This document shows positions 44,348-53,581 of a stretch of DNA of 64,000 nucleotides, in pieces. Source of the stretch: Hyphomicrobium sp. CS1BSMeth3. GTDB taxonomy: Bacteria > Pseudomonadota > Alphaproteobacteria > Rhizobiales > Hyphomicrobiaceae. The stretch covers positions 248,001-312,000 of the forward strand of contig NZ_FPEI01000006.1 in assembly GCF_900117415.1 (NCBI RefSeq), in the 5' to 3' direction. A program made the position numbers and the translations under genes. Position 1 is the stretch's first letter. The number at the start of each line of letters is the position of its first letter. The notes below the pieces were generated by a model. The model ran no database searches and was not told where the DNA came from. It saw nothing but the letters and a program-made list of their open reading frames with translations.

Positions 44348-46419
44348 TCATCGGCACGGCAGGCCATATCGACCACGGCAAGACGAGCCTCGTGCGCGCG
44401 CTCACCGGCGTCGAGACCGACCGCCTCAAGGAGGAGCAGCGCCGCGGCATCACCATCGAGCTGGGCTTTGCCTATCTGCCGCGTCCCTCCGGTGACATCA
44501 TCGGCTTTGTCGATGTGCCGGGCCACGAGCGTCTCGTGCACACCATGCTCGCCGGCGCCACCGGTATCGACTTCGCGCTGCTGGTCGTCGCGGCCGATGA
44601 CGGCGTCATGCCGCAGACGCGCGAGCATCTCGCGATCATCGATCTGCTCGGCATCCGCCGCGGCGCGGTGGCGCTCAGCAAGTGCGATCTTGCGACGCCC
44701 GAGCGCCTCGTCGAAGTGAGCGCACAGATTCGCGCGACGCTCGCCGGCACAGGCCTGGAAGAAGCGGAGATCGTGCCTGTCTCGACCGTGACGGACGAGG
44801 GCGTCGCCGATCTTCTGGCACTGCTCGACCGGGAAGCCATTGCGACTGGCCTCAGATCGGCCGACGGGCGCTTCCGTCTCGCCATAGACCGCAGTTTCTC
44901 TTTGCGCGGCGCGGGCACGGTCGTCACGGGAACGGTCCTCTCGGGCCGTGTTGCCGTTGGCGATCGGGTGCTGACCTCGCCCGGCGGCATCGAGGCGCGC
45001 GTGCGCTCTGTTCATGCGCAGAATGCGGCCGCCACTCTCGGCCTCGCCGGTCAGCGCTGCGCGCTCGCGCTTGCCGGTCCCAAGGTCGATCCCGAAAGTG
45101 TGTCGCGCGGCGAAGTCCTGCTTGAGCCGACGCTGCACAGTCCGACGAACCGCATCGACGTGACGCTCAAGCTGTTGCCGAGCGAGCGCAAAGCGCTCTC
45201 GCAGTGGCTTCCTGTGAAGTTCCATCACGGCTCGGCCGAGCGCAACGCCCGTGTGCTCGCGCTCAAGTCTGGCGGCATCGCGCCCGGCGATGGCGACTAC
45301 GCGCAGATCGTGCTCGACCGGCCGGCGGCCATGGCTGCGGGTGACCGCTTCGTGCTTCGCGACTCCGCGGCCTCGCGCACTATCGGCGGTGGCACCATCC
45401 TCGACCTGCGCCCGCCGGAGCGCCACCGCGGCACGCCGGCTCGTCGCGCCGAGCTCGAGATCCTCGCCGGACACGATGCGATGTCCATGCTGCGCCAGCT
45501 TCTCGAAAGTGGGCGCGGCTTCGTCGATATTGCTGCCTTCTTCCGCGACCGCGCCGCGGCGGAGCCCCTGGTCGAGGAGGCCATCCGGGCGCTCGATCTC
45601 GTGACTTTTGCCGATGGCGATCGCGTTATCGGCCTTACGCAATCGGCGTGGAGGGCTTATGCAACCGAAACGATCGCGACGCTCGACCGCTTCCATGCCG
45701 AGAAGCCCGATCTGCCGGGCCTTGGGCAGGAGCGCCTTCGGCTCGCGCTGAACCCGCGCCTTCCCGGCCCCGCGTTTGTCCGCGCGCTGCAGCAGCTCGT
45801 GGCCGAAGGTCAGCTCGTCCTCGACCGCTCCTGGGTGCGCCGGCCGGGCCACGAGGTTCGCCTCTCGGATGAGGAGGAGAAGCTCTGGTCGCGCATCTTC
45901 CCGCTCCTCGGCGGCGAGGCGCGCTTTCGTCCGCCGCGCGTGCGCGACATCGCCAAGGCACAGCGGATCGACGAGGGGTTCATTCGTCGCCTCTTCAAGC
46001 TGGCGGCCCGCCGCGGAGACGTAGACGAAATCGCCCAAGACCATTACTTTCTCGGGCAGACCGTGATCGAGATGGCGGACATGGCGCGCGAGCTCGCGGC
46101 CGCGGATCCCAATGGCGAGTTCACCGTCATTGCGTTTCGTGACCGCCTCGCCAATGGCCGCAAGGTCGCGATCCACATCCTGGAGTTCTTCGATCGCCAG
46201 GGACTGACAATGCGTCGCGGCGACATTCGCCGCATCAACCCGCACAAGCGGGATCTGTTTTCGCGCGGGCCGGTCGGGGCAGACCCGGCGGCGTCGCGCG
46301 ACGGAAGAGAAACGTCCCCGGTGGGGCGGCCGGACTTCAAATCCGGAGAGGGTCGCGAGACGGCTCTCGGTGGGTTCGACTCCTGCCTCTTCCGCCAAAA
46401 TTCCTCAAGAAGGCGTTGA
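44344..46419 (+). CDS. selB: Selenocysteine-specific elongation factor SelB
   Basis: 691 residues. The EF-Tu-like GTPase N-terminus has G1 [12 protein letters not shown] (2-13) and D-V-P-G-H-E. Domains II-III follow, then C-terminal winged helices (about 430-645) that bind the SECIS hairpin, ending in homology near [11 protein letters not shown]. The frame then continues through the selC tRNA gene: residues from 654 onward are encoded by tRNA sequence, so the last ~38 residues are probably a non-functional tail. The start overlaps the Sel1-repeat gene. Confidence 0.95.
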   Translation: MIIGTAGHIDHGKTSLVRALTGVETDRLKEEQRRGITIELGFAYLPRPSGDIIGFVDVPGHERLVHTMLAGATGIDFALLVVAADDGVMPQTREHLAIIDLLGIRRGAVALSKCDLATPERLVEVSAQIRATLAGTGLEEAEIVPVSTVTDEGVADLLALLDREAIATGLRSADGRFRLAIDRSFSLRGAGTVVTGTVLSGRVAVGDRVLTSPGGIEARVRSVHAQNAAATLGLAGQRCALALAGPKVDPESVSRGEVLLEPTLHSPTNRIDVTLKLLPSERKALSQWLPVKFHHGSAERNARVLALKSGGIAPGDGDYAQIVLDRPAAMAAGDRFVLRDSAASRTIGGGTILDLRPPERHRGTPARRAELEILAGHDAMSMLRQLLESGRGFVDIAAFFRDRAAAEPLVEEAIRALDLVTFADGDRVIGLTQSAWRAYATETIATLDRFHAEKPDLPGLGQERLRLALNPRLPGPAFVRALQQLVAEGQLVLDRSWVRRPGHEVRLSDEEEKLWSRIFPLLGGEARFRPPRVRDIAKAQRIDEGFIRRLFKLAARRGDVDEIAQDHYFLGQTVIEMADMARELAAADPNGEFTVIAFRDRLANGRKVAIHILEFFDRQGLTMRRGDIRRINPHKRDLFSRGPVGADPAASRDGRETSPVGRPDFKSGEGRETALGGFDSCLFRQNSSRRR
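46303..46397 (+). tRNA. selC: tRNA-Sec (anticodon TCA)
   Basis: 95 nt including the encoded CCA. The acceptor stem is GGAAGAG with CTCTTCC, and the anticodon loop CTTCAAA has TCA at 46337-46339. There is a long variable arm (GAGAG/CTCTC) and the T-loop is TTCGACT. It closely matches E. coli selC in the anticodon and T arms. It lies entirely inside the selB reading frame, ending 22 nt before the selB stop. Confidence 0.96.
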
Positions 46420-46627
46420 TGCTTTGCATGAATTTATATTGCTTAGCTCTATGATCCCACCATCCCTCGGCCATTGAGCGAAGCGGCGCCAAGCGCCTGC
46501 TCCGCTGCTCGCGACGCCGCACGTGGACGAAGAGACGCGAGGTGCAATGGCATTGCTCGCGGTCCCCAAATCACCAGAGAAAGTTCGCGCAGGGTGCAGG
46601 CGGCTTGAGTGTCATGGGCGAGCTCCA

Positions 46628-46831
46628 TCAGTGAAAGGCTTCGCCGGGCTTGATGCCGAGCTTCTTGAAGATAATCGCCGCCGGGCAGAAACCCGTGAAC
46701 GATGCTTGGATCAGGTTGAGGCCGACGAATGCGGTCAGCAGATACCAGTAGGGCGAGACATAGTACCCGAGCGCCAGCGACACGAGCACAATGAGGCCAG
46801 CAAACAACAGCACGGCACGATCGACAGTCAT
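46628..46831 (-). CDS. DUF2892 (YgaP-like) membrane protein
   Basis: 67 residues. The DUF2892 pattern is T-V-D-R-A-V-L-L-F-A-G followed by YWYLLTAFVGLNLIQASFTG and F-C-P-A-A-I-I-F-K-K-L-G. Two membrane helices. Family members often sit in operons for sulfide or persulfide metabolism, fused to or beside rhodanese domains. AAGGAG precedes the ATG; it begins 13 nt after the MFS stop, so both are co-transcribed from the ArsR-controlled region. Confidence 0.85.
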   Translation of the reverse strand: MTVDRAVLLFAGLIVLVSLALGYYVSPYWYLLTAFVGLNLIQASFTGFCPAAIIFKKLGIKPGEAFH

Positions 46832-46844
46832 GGCCTTTCTCCTT

Positions 46845-48065
46845 TCATGAAACACGGGTTTGAGGGTTCTCTTCCTTGGGCCCGCCTTCGCGTGCGGCAC
46901 GCCACACAAGGGGCACCAAAATGAACGCCACGACCGGAAAGATGAGCCAGTTGATCGTTGCCCATCCGGAGGCGTGCAGCAGACTGCCGGAGAAGAAGGA
47001 TGCGGCAGCGACTACGCCGAACACGAGAAAATCGTTGGTACCTTGAACTTTGCTGCGCTCGGCAGGCGTATGGCAATCCGCGACCATGGTGGTCGCGCCG
47101 ATGAAGCCGAAATTCCATCCGATGCCGAGAAGGACGAGCGACGTCCAGAAGTGAAAAAGGTCGAGGCCGGTGAGTGCGATCACAGCCGAGAATGCGATGA
47201 GCAGCAGCCCGACAGCGGTCACACGCTCCTTCCTGAATTTCGTGATCAGATGACCGGTGACGAAGCTCGGCGCGAACATGGCGAGTACGTGCCACTGAAT
47301 GCCGAGGGCCGCGTGGTCGACGGAGTGGCCCTGCCCAACCATGGCCATGGGCGCGGCCGTCATCACGAACGTCATCAGCCCGTAGGAAACAACGCCGGCG
47401 ATCACGGCGAGTACAAAGCGAGGATTGCGCAGGATCTCTCCCAGCGGCCGCCCGCTATCGGCGGTCGAGATGCTGAGCGTATCTGGCTTCGGTACTCGCA
47501 ACAGCATCAGCACGGGCATGGCGAGCAGGGCGAGCGCCGCCTGGCTGAGAAAGCTCCCGGCGAACGGCGTCGCAGGTAGAGCGTCACGCGTCCAGATCAC
47601 GAGCTGTGGGCCGATGACCGCCGCGACGAGACCGCCGACCATCACCCAGGAGATGGCCCTGGCCTTCATCGCGCCGGAGACGGTGTCGGCGGCAGCGAAG
47701 CGATAGCTCTGGACATACGCGGCATAAAAGCCGGCGGTAAAGGTGCCGAGGCAGAAGAGGACGAACGACGCGGCGGCGATGCCTGACGCCGCGATGAGGC
47801 CTGCTGAGAGCCCGAACATTGTCCCGATCAGATACCCACTACGTCGGCCGAGGCGACGCATGATGAAGGCGGCGGGCAGCGTGCCGAGGGCGAGGCCGAG
47901 ATTGAACAGGCTCACCGGCAGCGTCACCAGGGCCGGGTCGGACGAGAGCGACTGACCGACCAGCCCGCCGAGAGAAACGATGATGGGCGGGCTCGCTGCG
48001 CCGAGCGCCTGCGCCATGGCCAGGACAGCAATATTCCGCCAGGGATCGGTGGTGGTGCGCGTCAT
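46845..48065 (-). CDS. MFS transporter
   Basis: 406 residues with 12 predicted membrane segments. The MFS loop 2-3 motif reads F-I-M-R-R-L-G-R-R-S-G-Y-L-I-G. Substrate unknown. It is divergent from the SqrR/BigR-like regulator gene and shares a 389-nt spacer with two ATTC-N8-GAAT boxes. Forms an operon with the DUF2892 gene downstream. Confidence 0.85.
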   Translation of the reverse strand: MTRTTTDPWRNIAVLAMAQALGAASPPIIVSLGGLVGQSLSSDPALVTLPVSLFNLGLALGTLPAAFIMRRLGRRSGYLIGTMFGLSAGLIAASGIAAASFVLFCLGTFTAGFYAAYVQSYRFAAADTVSGAMKARAISWVMVGGLVAAVIGPQLVIWTRDALPATPFAGSFLSQAALALLAMPVLMLLRVPKPDTLSISTADSGRPLGEILRNPRFVLAVIAGVVSYGLMTFVMTAAPMAMVGQGHSVDHAALGIQWHVLAMFAPSFVTGHLITKFRKERVTAVGLLLIAFSAVIALTGLDLFHFWTSLVLLGIGWNFGFIGATTMVADCHTPAERSKVQGTNDFLVFGVVAAASFFSGSLLHASGWATINWLIFPVVAFILVPLVWRAAREGGPKEENPQTRVS

Positions 48066-48454
48066 GGGCGTGCCGCCGCGTTAGCCGCGGATCCCAGTGG
48101 CGCATCGTTGCGGGTTGGCGTGCCGGCGCGGGCAGGCTTGCGCCCGGGTCGCCGCCATTGCTCGTTGATCACGTGTATCCATGGCGCTTCGCGGCGCCAA
48201 GCCTCTATAACATTCGTTATATTGAATATTCGCAATAACGAATGTACGATGTCAAGAGAAAGGATGTGCAGTGCTCCGGACACAGGGTCCGCTTTGGTGA
48301 GCGGGGCAACATGCCGGCCGGAATATTGGCACGGCGCGGGTGGTCGCTCGCCTCGCTGGTTTTCATGCTGTCCGCCCGCCGCTCCCCAATCCGCAATAAC
48401 GTCGATCTTCGGGCATCGCTTGACATAGATCCGTTAATTCATATATTCGCATTT
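48066..48454. other. Divergent regulatory region
   Basis: 389 nt between the MFS gene and arsR. It holds two abutting ATTC-N8-GAAT boxes (listed). A degenerate copy lies at 48445-48460 (ATTC-N8-GAAA) over the arsR start codon. The open frame running through 48242-48454 in the arsR phase has no family resemblance and is taken as leader. Confidence 0.55.
48210..48245. promoter_or_regulatory. Two tandem SqrR-type operator boxes
   Basis: ATTCGTTATATTGAAT (48212-48227) and ATTCGCAATAACGAAT (48228-48243) abut exactly, both fitting ATTC-N8-GAAT, the consensus I recall for SqrR operators. The outer flanks form an 11-bp perfect inverted repeat (ACATTCGTTAT with ATAACGAATGT). The region is locally AT-rich. 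Confidence 0.7.
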
Positions 48455-48829
48455 ATGAAAATACAAATCGAACGCATGCAGGACGCTGCTGATCGGGCCT
48501 GTGAGCTATTGAAGGCGATGGCGAACCGCCATCGCCTTCTCATCCTCTGTCAGCTTGTCCAAGGAGAGCGGTCCGTCGGTGAGCTTGCCGAGTTCCTCGG
48601 TATCCGCGATTCCGCGGTCTCGCAGCACCTGACGCTTCTGCGCAAAGACGGCCTCGTGAGCGCGCGTCGTGATGGTCAGACGATCTGGTACTCGATCGCC
48701 AGCGCCGAGGCACGCGCCCTGCTTTCCACGCTCTACGACGTCTTCTGCGAGCCGGTGCCGAGACGTGGTGCAGCACCCAAAGGCAAGATCACGCCACGCT
48801 CACGCCGTCGTCTCGAACGCGATCGGTGA
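48455..48829 (+). CDS. ArsR-family regulator, SqrR/BigR-like persulfide sensor
   Basis: 124 residues. Winged helix at about 22-90 (NRHRLLILCQLVQGERSVGE, recognition helix DSAVSQHLTLLRKDG). Cys32 in helix alpha-2 (L-L-I-L-C) and Cys98 in helix alpha-5 (D-V-F-C-E-P) are 66 residues apart. That is the spacing and position of the dithiol pair in SqrR/BigR, which form a tetrasulfide bridge on exposure to reactive sulfur. The arsenic motif C-V-C is absent. The ATG at 48455 is inside an operator-like site; ATG 48476 is an alternative. Confidence 0.82.
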   Translation: MKIQIERMQDAADRACELLKAMANRHRLLILCQLVQGERSVGELAEFLGIRDSAVSQHLTLLRKDGLVSARRDGQTIWYSIASAEARALLSTLYDVFCEPVPRRGAAPKGKITPRSRRRLERDR

Positions 48830-48884
48830 GCCGGACGCTGCTGCGCCTGCAAAGGCAGATAAAATTCAGAACGGGTTATCCTCC

Positions 48885-49877
48885 ATGTGGTTTAGGCTGC
48901 TTGTCGCTCTGGCAACTTCCATTGCGCCGCTGCAGGCTCTTGATGCTGCAGACAGCTATTCCGTGTCGCTGAGAAACATCTCCGACGACAAAGCTGTGTT
49001 CGCGACCGTCGAAGCCCCAAAGCCCGTCCAAGCGAGGGTGCGCACGGGAGGAACGGTCGCCCAGCTCACGGTCAGGGAAGGCGATCGCGTCGAGACCGGG
49101 CAGGTGATCGCCACAGTGGGCGATGAAAAGCTCGCCCTGCAGATGAAGTCCCTCGACGCCCAGATCGCCGGACTCCAGGCGCAGCTAGCACAGGCCAAGA
49201 CGGATCTTACGCGCGCCGAAAGCCTGGCAGAGCGAGGTACCGTTCCAAGAGCGCGCCTCGACGAAGCGCGCACGGCCGTCGACGTCGCCGCGAATGCACT
49301 GCAAGCGCGCATCGCCGAGCGCTCGGTGGTCGAGCGGCAGCTTGCGGAAGGCGAAGTCCTGGCACCGACGGCAGGTCGCGTGCTGAGTGCCCCCTATACG
49401 GCTGGCGCCGTTGTTCTTCCCGGCGAGGTCATTGCCACAATTGCCGAGCAGAATTTCGTGCTCCGTTTGCGCGTGCCCGAGCGCCACGCTCAGTTTCTCA
49501 AGGTCGGCGATCGTGTCCGCGTCGACGGCGAGGAGATCGGACTTTCAGGTACGCGCTTCGGCACAATCAGGCTGATCTATCCGCGGATCGAGGACGGCCG
49601 GGTCGTCGCCGATGCGGTCATAGAGGGACTAGGCGACTATTTTGTCGCCCGGCGCATCCGCGTGTGGATCTCGGGCGGCACGCGGCAGGCCTTCATCGTG
49701 CCGGCCCCACTCGTCTCGACGCGGTTCGGTGTCGATTACGTCAGGGTCGCGCGCGATGGTGGGAAGTCCCTCGATGTACCTGTCCAGCGCGGGCGCTCGC
49801 ATCCCACGCCCGAAATGCCGGATGGCCTCGAGATCCTGTCCGGCATCAAGGCCGGCGACCGGCTGGTGCGGCCGTGA
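48885..49877 (+). CDS. RND efflux periplasmic adaptor (HlyD/MFP)
   Basis: 330 residues. Signal peptide 1-22 (F-R-L-L-V-A-L-A-T-S-I-A-P). A biotinyl-lipoyl hairpin (TGGTVAQLTVREGDRVETGQ) flanks an alpha-helical hairpin (about 85-140). The barrel and membrane-proximal domains follow. It links the RND pump to an outer-membrane channel; no outer-membrane gene is seen nearby. The stop overlaps the pump start (GTGA). Probably in one operon with the upstream regulator (56 nt gap). Confidence 0.88.
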   Translation: MWFRLLVALATSIAPLQALDAADSYSVSLRNISDDKAVFATVEAPKPVQARVRTGGTVAQLTVREGDRVETGQVIATVGDEKLALQMKSLDAQIAGLQAQLAQAKTDLTRAESLAERGTVPRARLDEARTAVDVAANALQARIAERSVVERQLAEGEVLAPTAGRVLSAPYTAGAVVLPGEVIATIAEQNFVLRLRVPERHAQFLKVGDRVRVDGEEIGLSGTRFGTIRLIYPRIEDGRVVADAVIEGLGDYFVARRIRVWISGGTRQAFIVPAPLVSTRFGVDYVRVARDGGKSLDVPVQRGRSHPTPEMPDGLEILSGIKAGDRLVRP

Positions 49878-52800
49878 ACCTCGGTCTCTCCGGGCGCCTG
49901 ACGCGCGCGACCATCCGTTCTCCTCTGACGCCTCTATTCCTGTTGGCAGCGATCGCCATGGGGCTGATCGCACTTCTCGTGATCCCGCGCGAGGAGGAGC
50001 CGCAGATCAGCGTCCCCATGGTCGATATCCGCGTCAATGCCGATGGCCTCAAGGCACCCAATGCCGTGGAGCTGGTGACCAAGCCGCTCGAGACCATCGT
50101 CAAGGCCATCGACGGGGTCGAGCACGTCTACAGCCAGAGCGAGGACGATCGCGTCATGGTGACGGCGCGCTTCCTCGTCGGCACCAAGGCGGAAGACGCG
50201 ATCCTGCGCGTGCACGAAAAGATTCGCGCCAATATGGATCGCATCCCCGTTGGGATTCCTGAGCCGCTGATCGTGGGCCGCGGCATCAACGACGTGGCCA
50301 TCCTCACGCTCACCCTGTCGCCAAAGCCCGAAGTGGCCGCCCGCTGGACCGACAAGGACCTTTATGAACTAGCCGACAAGTTGCGTGCCGAGCTGACGAA
50401 GGTCGAGAATGTCGGCCTCACATACATCTCCGGCGGCAGCCCCCAGCAGATCCGCGTCGAGCCGTCGCCGGAGAAGCTCGCTCTCTATGGCATCACGCTG
50501 CAGCAGCTCGTCGCCAAGGTGCGGGAGGCCAATCGCTCCTTCCTCGCCGGGCAGGTTCGCGATGGCGGCACAACAAGGACCGTCGCGGCAGGGCAGACAC
50601 TCTCGGGCGTGCCCGACATCGGCCTTCTGCTGATCACCGCCCGGGATGGACGGCCGGTCTATGTCAATGATGTCGCCTCGGTGGTGATAGGCCCAAGTCC
50701 CCAGGAGCATCGCGTATGGCACGATGCGCGCAGCGACGATGGCTCCTGGCATCGCACTCCTGCCGTTACCGTTGCGGTCGCCAAGCGGGCCGGTGCCAAT
50801 GCGGTTGTCGTTGCCGAGGAGCTCCTGCATCGACTGGATGTCGTCAGAGGCTCGCTGATCCCCGAAGACATCGGCGTGACGATCACGCGCGATTATGGCG
50901 AGACAGCCAACGAGAAGGCCAATGAGCTGCTCTTCCACCTCGGACTGGCGACCATCTCGATCGTTATCCTGATTGCTGTCGCCATCGGTTGGCGCGAGGC
51001 TGTCGTCACGCTCGTCGTCATTCCGACGACGATCCTGCTGACGCTGTTTGCGGCCAACCTGATGGGCTATACGATCAACCGCGTCAGCCTGTTCGCGCTC
51101 ATCTTTTCGATCGGGATCCTGGTCGACGACGCCATCGTGATCGTCGAGAACATCGCCCGCCACTGGGCCATGCGCGATGGGCGCTCGCGCCTGCAGGCGG
51201 CGATCGAGGCCGTGGCCGAGGTCGGCAATCCAACGATTGTGGCGACGCTGACGGTCGTTGCTGCGCTGCTGCCCATGCTGTTCGTCTCGGGCCTCATGGG
51301 GCCGTACATGGCGCCGATCCCGGCCAACGCGTCCGCGGCCATGCTGTTCTCGTTCTTCGTGGCGGTTGTCATTGCTCCGTGGCTGATGCTGCGATTGGCG
51401 CCTGCCAATGCTGGCGAGGCGGCAGCGCACGATCAGCATGGCGAAGGTCTGCTCGGCGGCCTTTACCGGCGTCTTGCCGAACCGGTGATCCGCAGTCGGC
51501 GAACGGCGTGGATCTTTCTGATCGGCGTCGGTGTTGCGACGCTCGCCGCATTGGCGCTGTTCGCGACTAAGTCCGTGACGGTGAAGCTGCTCCCCTTCGA
51601 CAACAAGTCGGAGCTGGCTGTGGTTCTGGATCTGCCCGAAGGCGCAAGCCTCGAGGATACTGAGCGGGCTCTGTTCACGATGACGGAAGTCGCGCGCGAC
51701 CTGCCCGAAGTGCGCTCGATCCAATCCTATGCCGGCACACCTGCTCCCTTCAATTTCAACGGCCTGGTGCGGCACTATTATCTGCGCCAATCCGTCGAGC
51801 TCGGCGAGCTACAGCTCAATCTTGCGCCGCGCGGCGAGCGCGCTCGCGCCAGCCACGCCATTGCCCTCGATCTCAGAGAGCGCTTGAAGCAGGTCAGCGT
51901 TCCCGCCGGCACGAGCGTCAAGGTCGTCGAGGTGCCGCCGGGGCCACCCGTGCTGGCGACGCTGCTCGCCGAAATTTACGGTCACGACTCCGAGACCCGG
52001 CGCGCTGTTGCACGTGAGGTAAAGAAGATCTTCGCCTCCGTGCCCTACATTGTCGACGTGGATGATTCCATCGGCGCGCCGCGGCCGCGCCTGCGCGTAT
52101 CCATCGACCAGGATCGTCTCGAGTTCTTCGGTGTGTCGCAGAGCGACGTCTACGACACCCTGCAGATGCTGCTGGGCGGCATATCGGTCGGCTATTCCCA
52201 TCGCGGAGAAGACCGCAATCCCATCGAGATCGCCGTTCGGCTGCCGAAGAGCGCGCTCGCCTGGTCGGAGGCCATGGCGTCGACGCCCGTGCCCGCCAAC
52301 GCCCTACCCGGCAACCGCAGCGTGGTCGAGCTGGGCGAGGTGGTGCGCGTGACCAGGGAGGAAGGCTCACCGGTCATCTTTCGGCGCGATGGTCGCTTCG
52401 CCGACATGGTGATGGCGGAGCTCGCAGGCGCCTACGAGGCGCCGATCTACGGCATGCTGGAGGTTGCACGGCTCATCGACGCGCACAACTGGGGCGCCTT
52501 GCCGAAGCCGGCGCTTAAGCTCCACGGCCAGCCGATCGATGAATCGAAACCCACACTGCTCTGGGATGGCGAATGGGAGATCACCTACGTCACCTTCCGT
52601 GACATGGGTGCCGCGTTCGCCGTCGCGATCCTTGGCATCTACGTGCTCGTTGTGGCGCAGTTCGGCAGCTTCCGCCTGCCGCTCGTCATCTTGACCCCAA
52701 TTCCGCTGACGCTGATCGGCATCATGCTCGGGCACTGGCTCTTTGGCGCCCCATTCACGGCAACGTCGATGATCGGCTTCATCGCGCTCGCCGGTATCAT

Positions 52801-53071
52801 CGTGCGCAACTCGATCCTACTCGTCGACTTCATTCGCCATGGGCGACAGCCGGGCAGATCGTTGCGCGAGGTCCTGCTTGAAGCGGGCGCCGTGCGCTTC
52901 AAGCCGATCATCCTGACGGCGCTTGCCGCCATGATCGGCGCCGCGACCATCCTGGTCGACCCGATCTTCCAGGGTCTCGCGATCTCGCTGCTGTTCGGGC
53001 TCGCGTCCTCGACGCTCCTGACCGTCCTGGTCATTCCCGCCATCTACGTCGTGCTGCGGGACAATCGGTGA
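49874..53071 (+). CDS. RND efflux pump inner-membrane subunit
   Basis: 1065 residues. 12 membrane segments and two large periplasmic loops. The TM4 proton-relay pair is D-D in GILVDDAIVIVENIARH. Overall closer to the hydrophobe/amphiphile or metal (HAE1/HME-like) pumps found in alphaproteobacteria than to AcrB itself. The GTG start at 49874 overlaps the adaptor stop, and the protein then begins N-L-G-L-S-G-R-L-T. The longer upstream frame lies inside the adaptor gene. Substrate not readable; the regulator suggests sulfur-related or thiol-reactive compounds. Confidence 0.9.
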   Translation: MNLGLSGRLTRATIRSPLTPLFLLAAIAMGLIALLVIPREEEPQISVPMVDIRVNADGLKAPNAVELVTKPLETIVKAIDGVEHVYSQSEDDRVMVTARFLVGTKAEDAILRVHEKIRANMDRIPVGIPEPLIVGRGINDVAILTLTLSPKPEVAARWTDKDLYELADKLRAELTKVENVGLTYISGGSPQQIRVEPSPEKLALYGITLQQLVAKVREANRSFLAGQVRDGGTTRTVAAGQTLSGVPDIGLLLITARDGRPVYVNDVASVVIGPSPQEHRVWHDARSDDGSWHRTPAVTVAVAKRAGANAVVVAEELLHRLDVVRGSLIPEDIGVTITRDYGETANEKANELLFHLGLATISIVILIAVAIGWREAVVTLVVIPTTILLTLFAANLMGYTINRVSLFALIFSIGILVDDAIVIVENIARHWAMRDGRSRLQAAIEAVAEVGNPTIVATLTVVAALLPMLFVSGLMGPYMAPIPANASAAMLFSFFVAVVIAPWLMLRLAPANAGEAAAHDQHGEGLLGGLYRRLAEPVIRSRRTAWIFLIGVGVATLAALALFATKSVTVKLLPFDNKSELAVVLDLPEGASLEDTERALFTMTEVARDLPEVRSIQSYAGTPAPFNFNGLVRHYYLRQSVELGELQLNLAPRGERARASHAIALDLRERLKQVSVPAGTSVKVVEVPPGPPVLATLLAEIYGHDSETRRAVAREVKKIFASVPYIVDVDDSIGAPRPRLRVSIDQDRLEFFGVSQSDVYDTLQMLLGGISVGYSHRGEDRNPIEIAVRLPKSALAWSEAMASTPVPANALPGNRSVVELGEVVRVTREEGSPVIFRRDGRFADMVMAELAGAYEAPIYGMLEVARLIDAHNWGALPKPALKLHGQPIDESKPTLLWDGEWEITYVTFRDMGAAFAVAILGIYVLVVAQFGSFRLPLVILTPIPLTLIGIMLGHWLFGAPFTATSMIGFIALAGIIVRNSILLVDFIRHGRQPGRSLREVLLEAGAVRFKPIILTALAAMIGAATILVDPIFQGLAISLLFGLASSTLLTVLVIPAIYVVLRDNR

Positions 53072-53326
53072 GTTGAGCCAGAAAGCACTCGACCGCTATC
53101 TGGTCCAGCATTGAGAGGCTGCCCCGGAAGGTACTGCTGCGCAGCGCGCTGGATGGCGCTGCCAATCCTGCGGCTTGCTGGCCTCCATTTAAAAGCAGAC
53201 ATTCGGTCGTATTGCGCGAAAGGTCGCGCTAGTCAGTGGGACCAGGGACAGCAGTTGAGCCCAACCATCTCGCGAAGGCGCGAAAGGCCGCAACGGGACT
53301 ACAGTGCGCGTAGATGATGTGGCCGG

Positions 53327-53575
53327 TCATATGCCGTGCCGCTGCAGGACCGCTTCGATATCACCGACCGTGCGCATTTCCATCATCTCGTCCAGAGAGA
53401 GATCGATGTCGAATGTGGTCTCGATTGCCCGAACCAGCGCAATGTGCTGGAGAGAGTCCCAGCGTGATACGTCATCCTTTGACGTGGCTGTGGTGAGCAG
53501 GTCCGTATGCTGGAACACGTCCTCGAAGATGGTTGCGAGTAAAGGATAGGAAAGGTCTGACTGCTGCGCGATCAT
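53327..53575 (-). CDS. Stand-alone acyl carrier protein
   Basis: 82 residues. The phosphopantetheine site is D-S-L in V-S-R-W-D-S-L-Q-H-I (Ser41). The acidic helix II reads I-E-T-T-F-D-I-D-L-S-L-D-E. It is not the housekeeping AcpP. It follows the FkbH-like gene by six nt, matching the FkbH-ACP pairs that make glyceryl-ACP in tetronate and methoxymalonyl pathways. Part of a three-gene minus-strand operon. Confidence 0.88.
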   Translation of the reverse strand: MIAQQSDLSYPLLATIFEDVFQHTDLLTTATSKDDVSRWDSLQHIALVRAIETTFDIDLSLDEMMEMRTVGDIEAVLQRHGI

Positions 53576-53581
53576 ACTCGC

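Noticed and set aside
46523-46924. 133-residue plus-strand frame over the DUF2892 gene
   Set aside because: Shadow of the minus-strand DUF2892 gene, which has a strong ribosome-binding site and family match.
50369-51790. A 473-residue antisense frame over the RND pump
   Set aside because: Gln/Arg/His/Asp-rich shadow of membrane segments on the sense strand.
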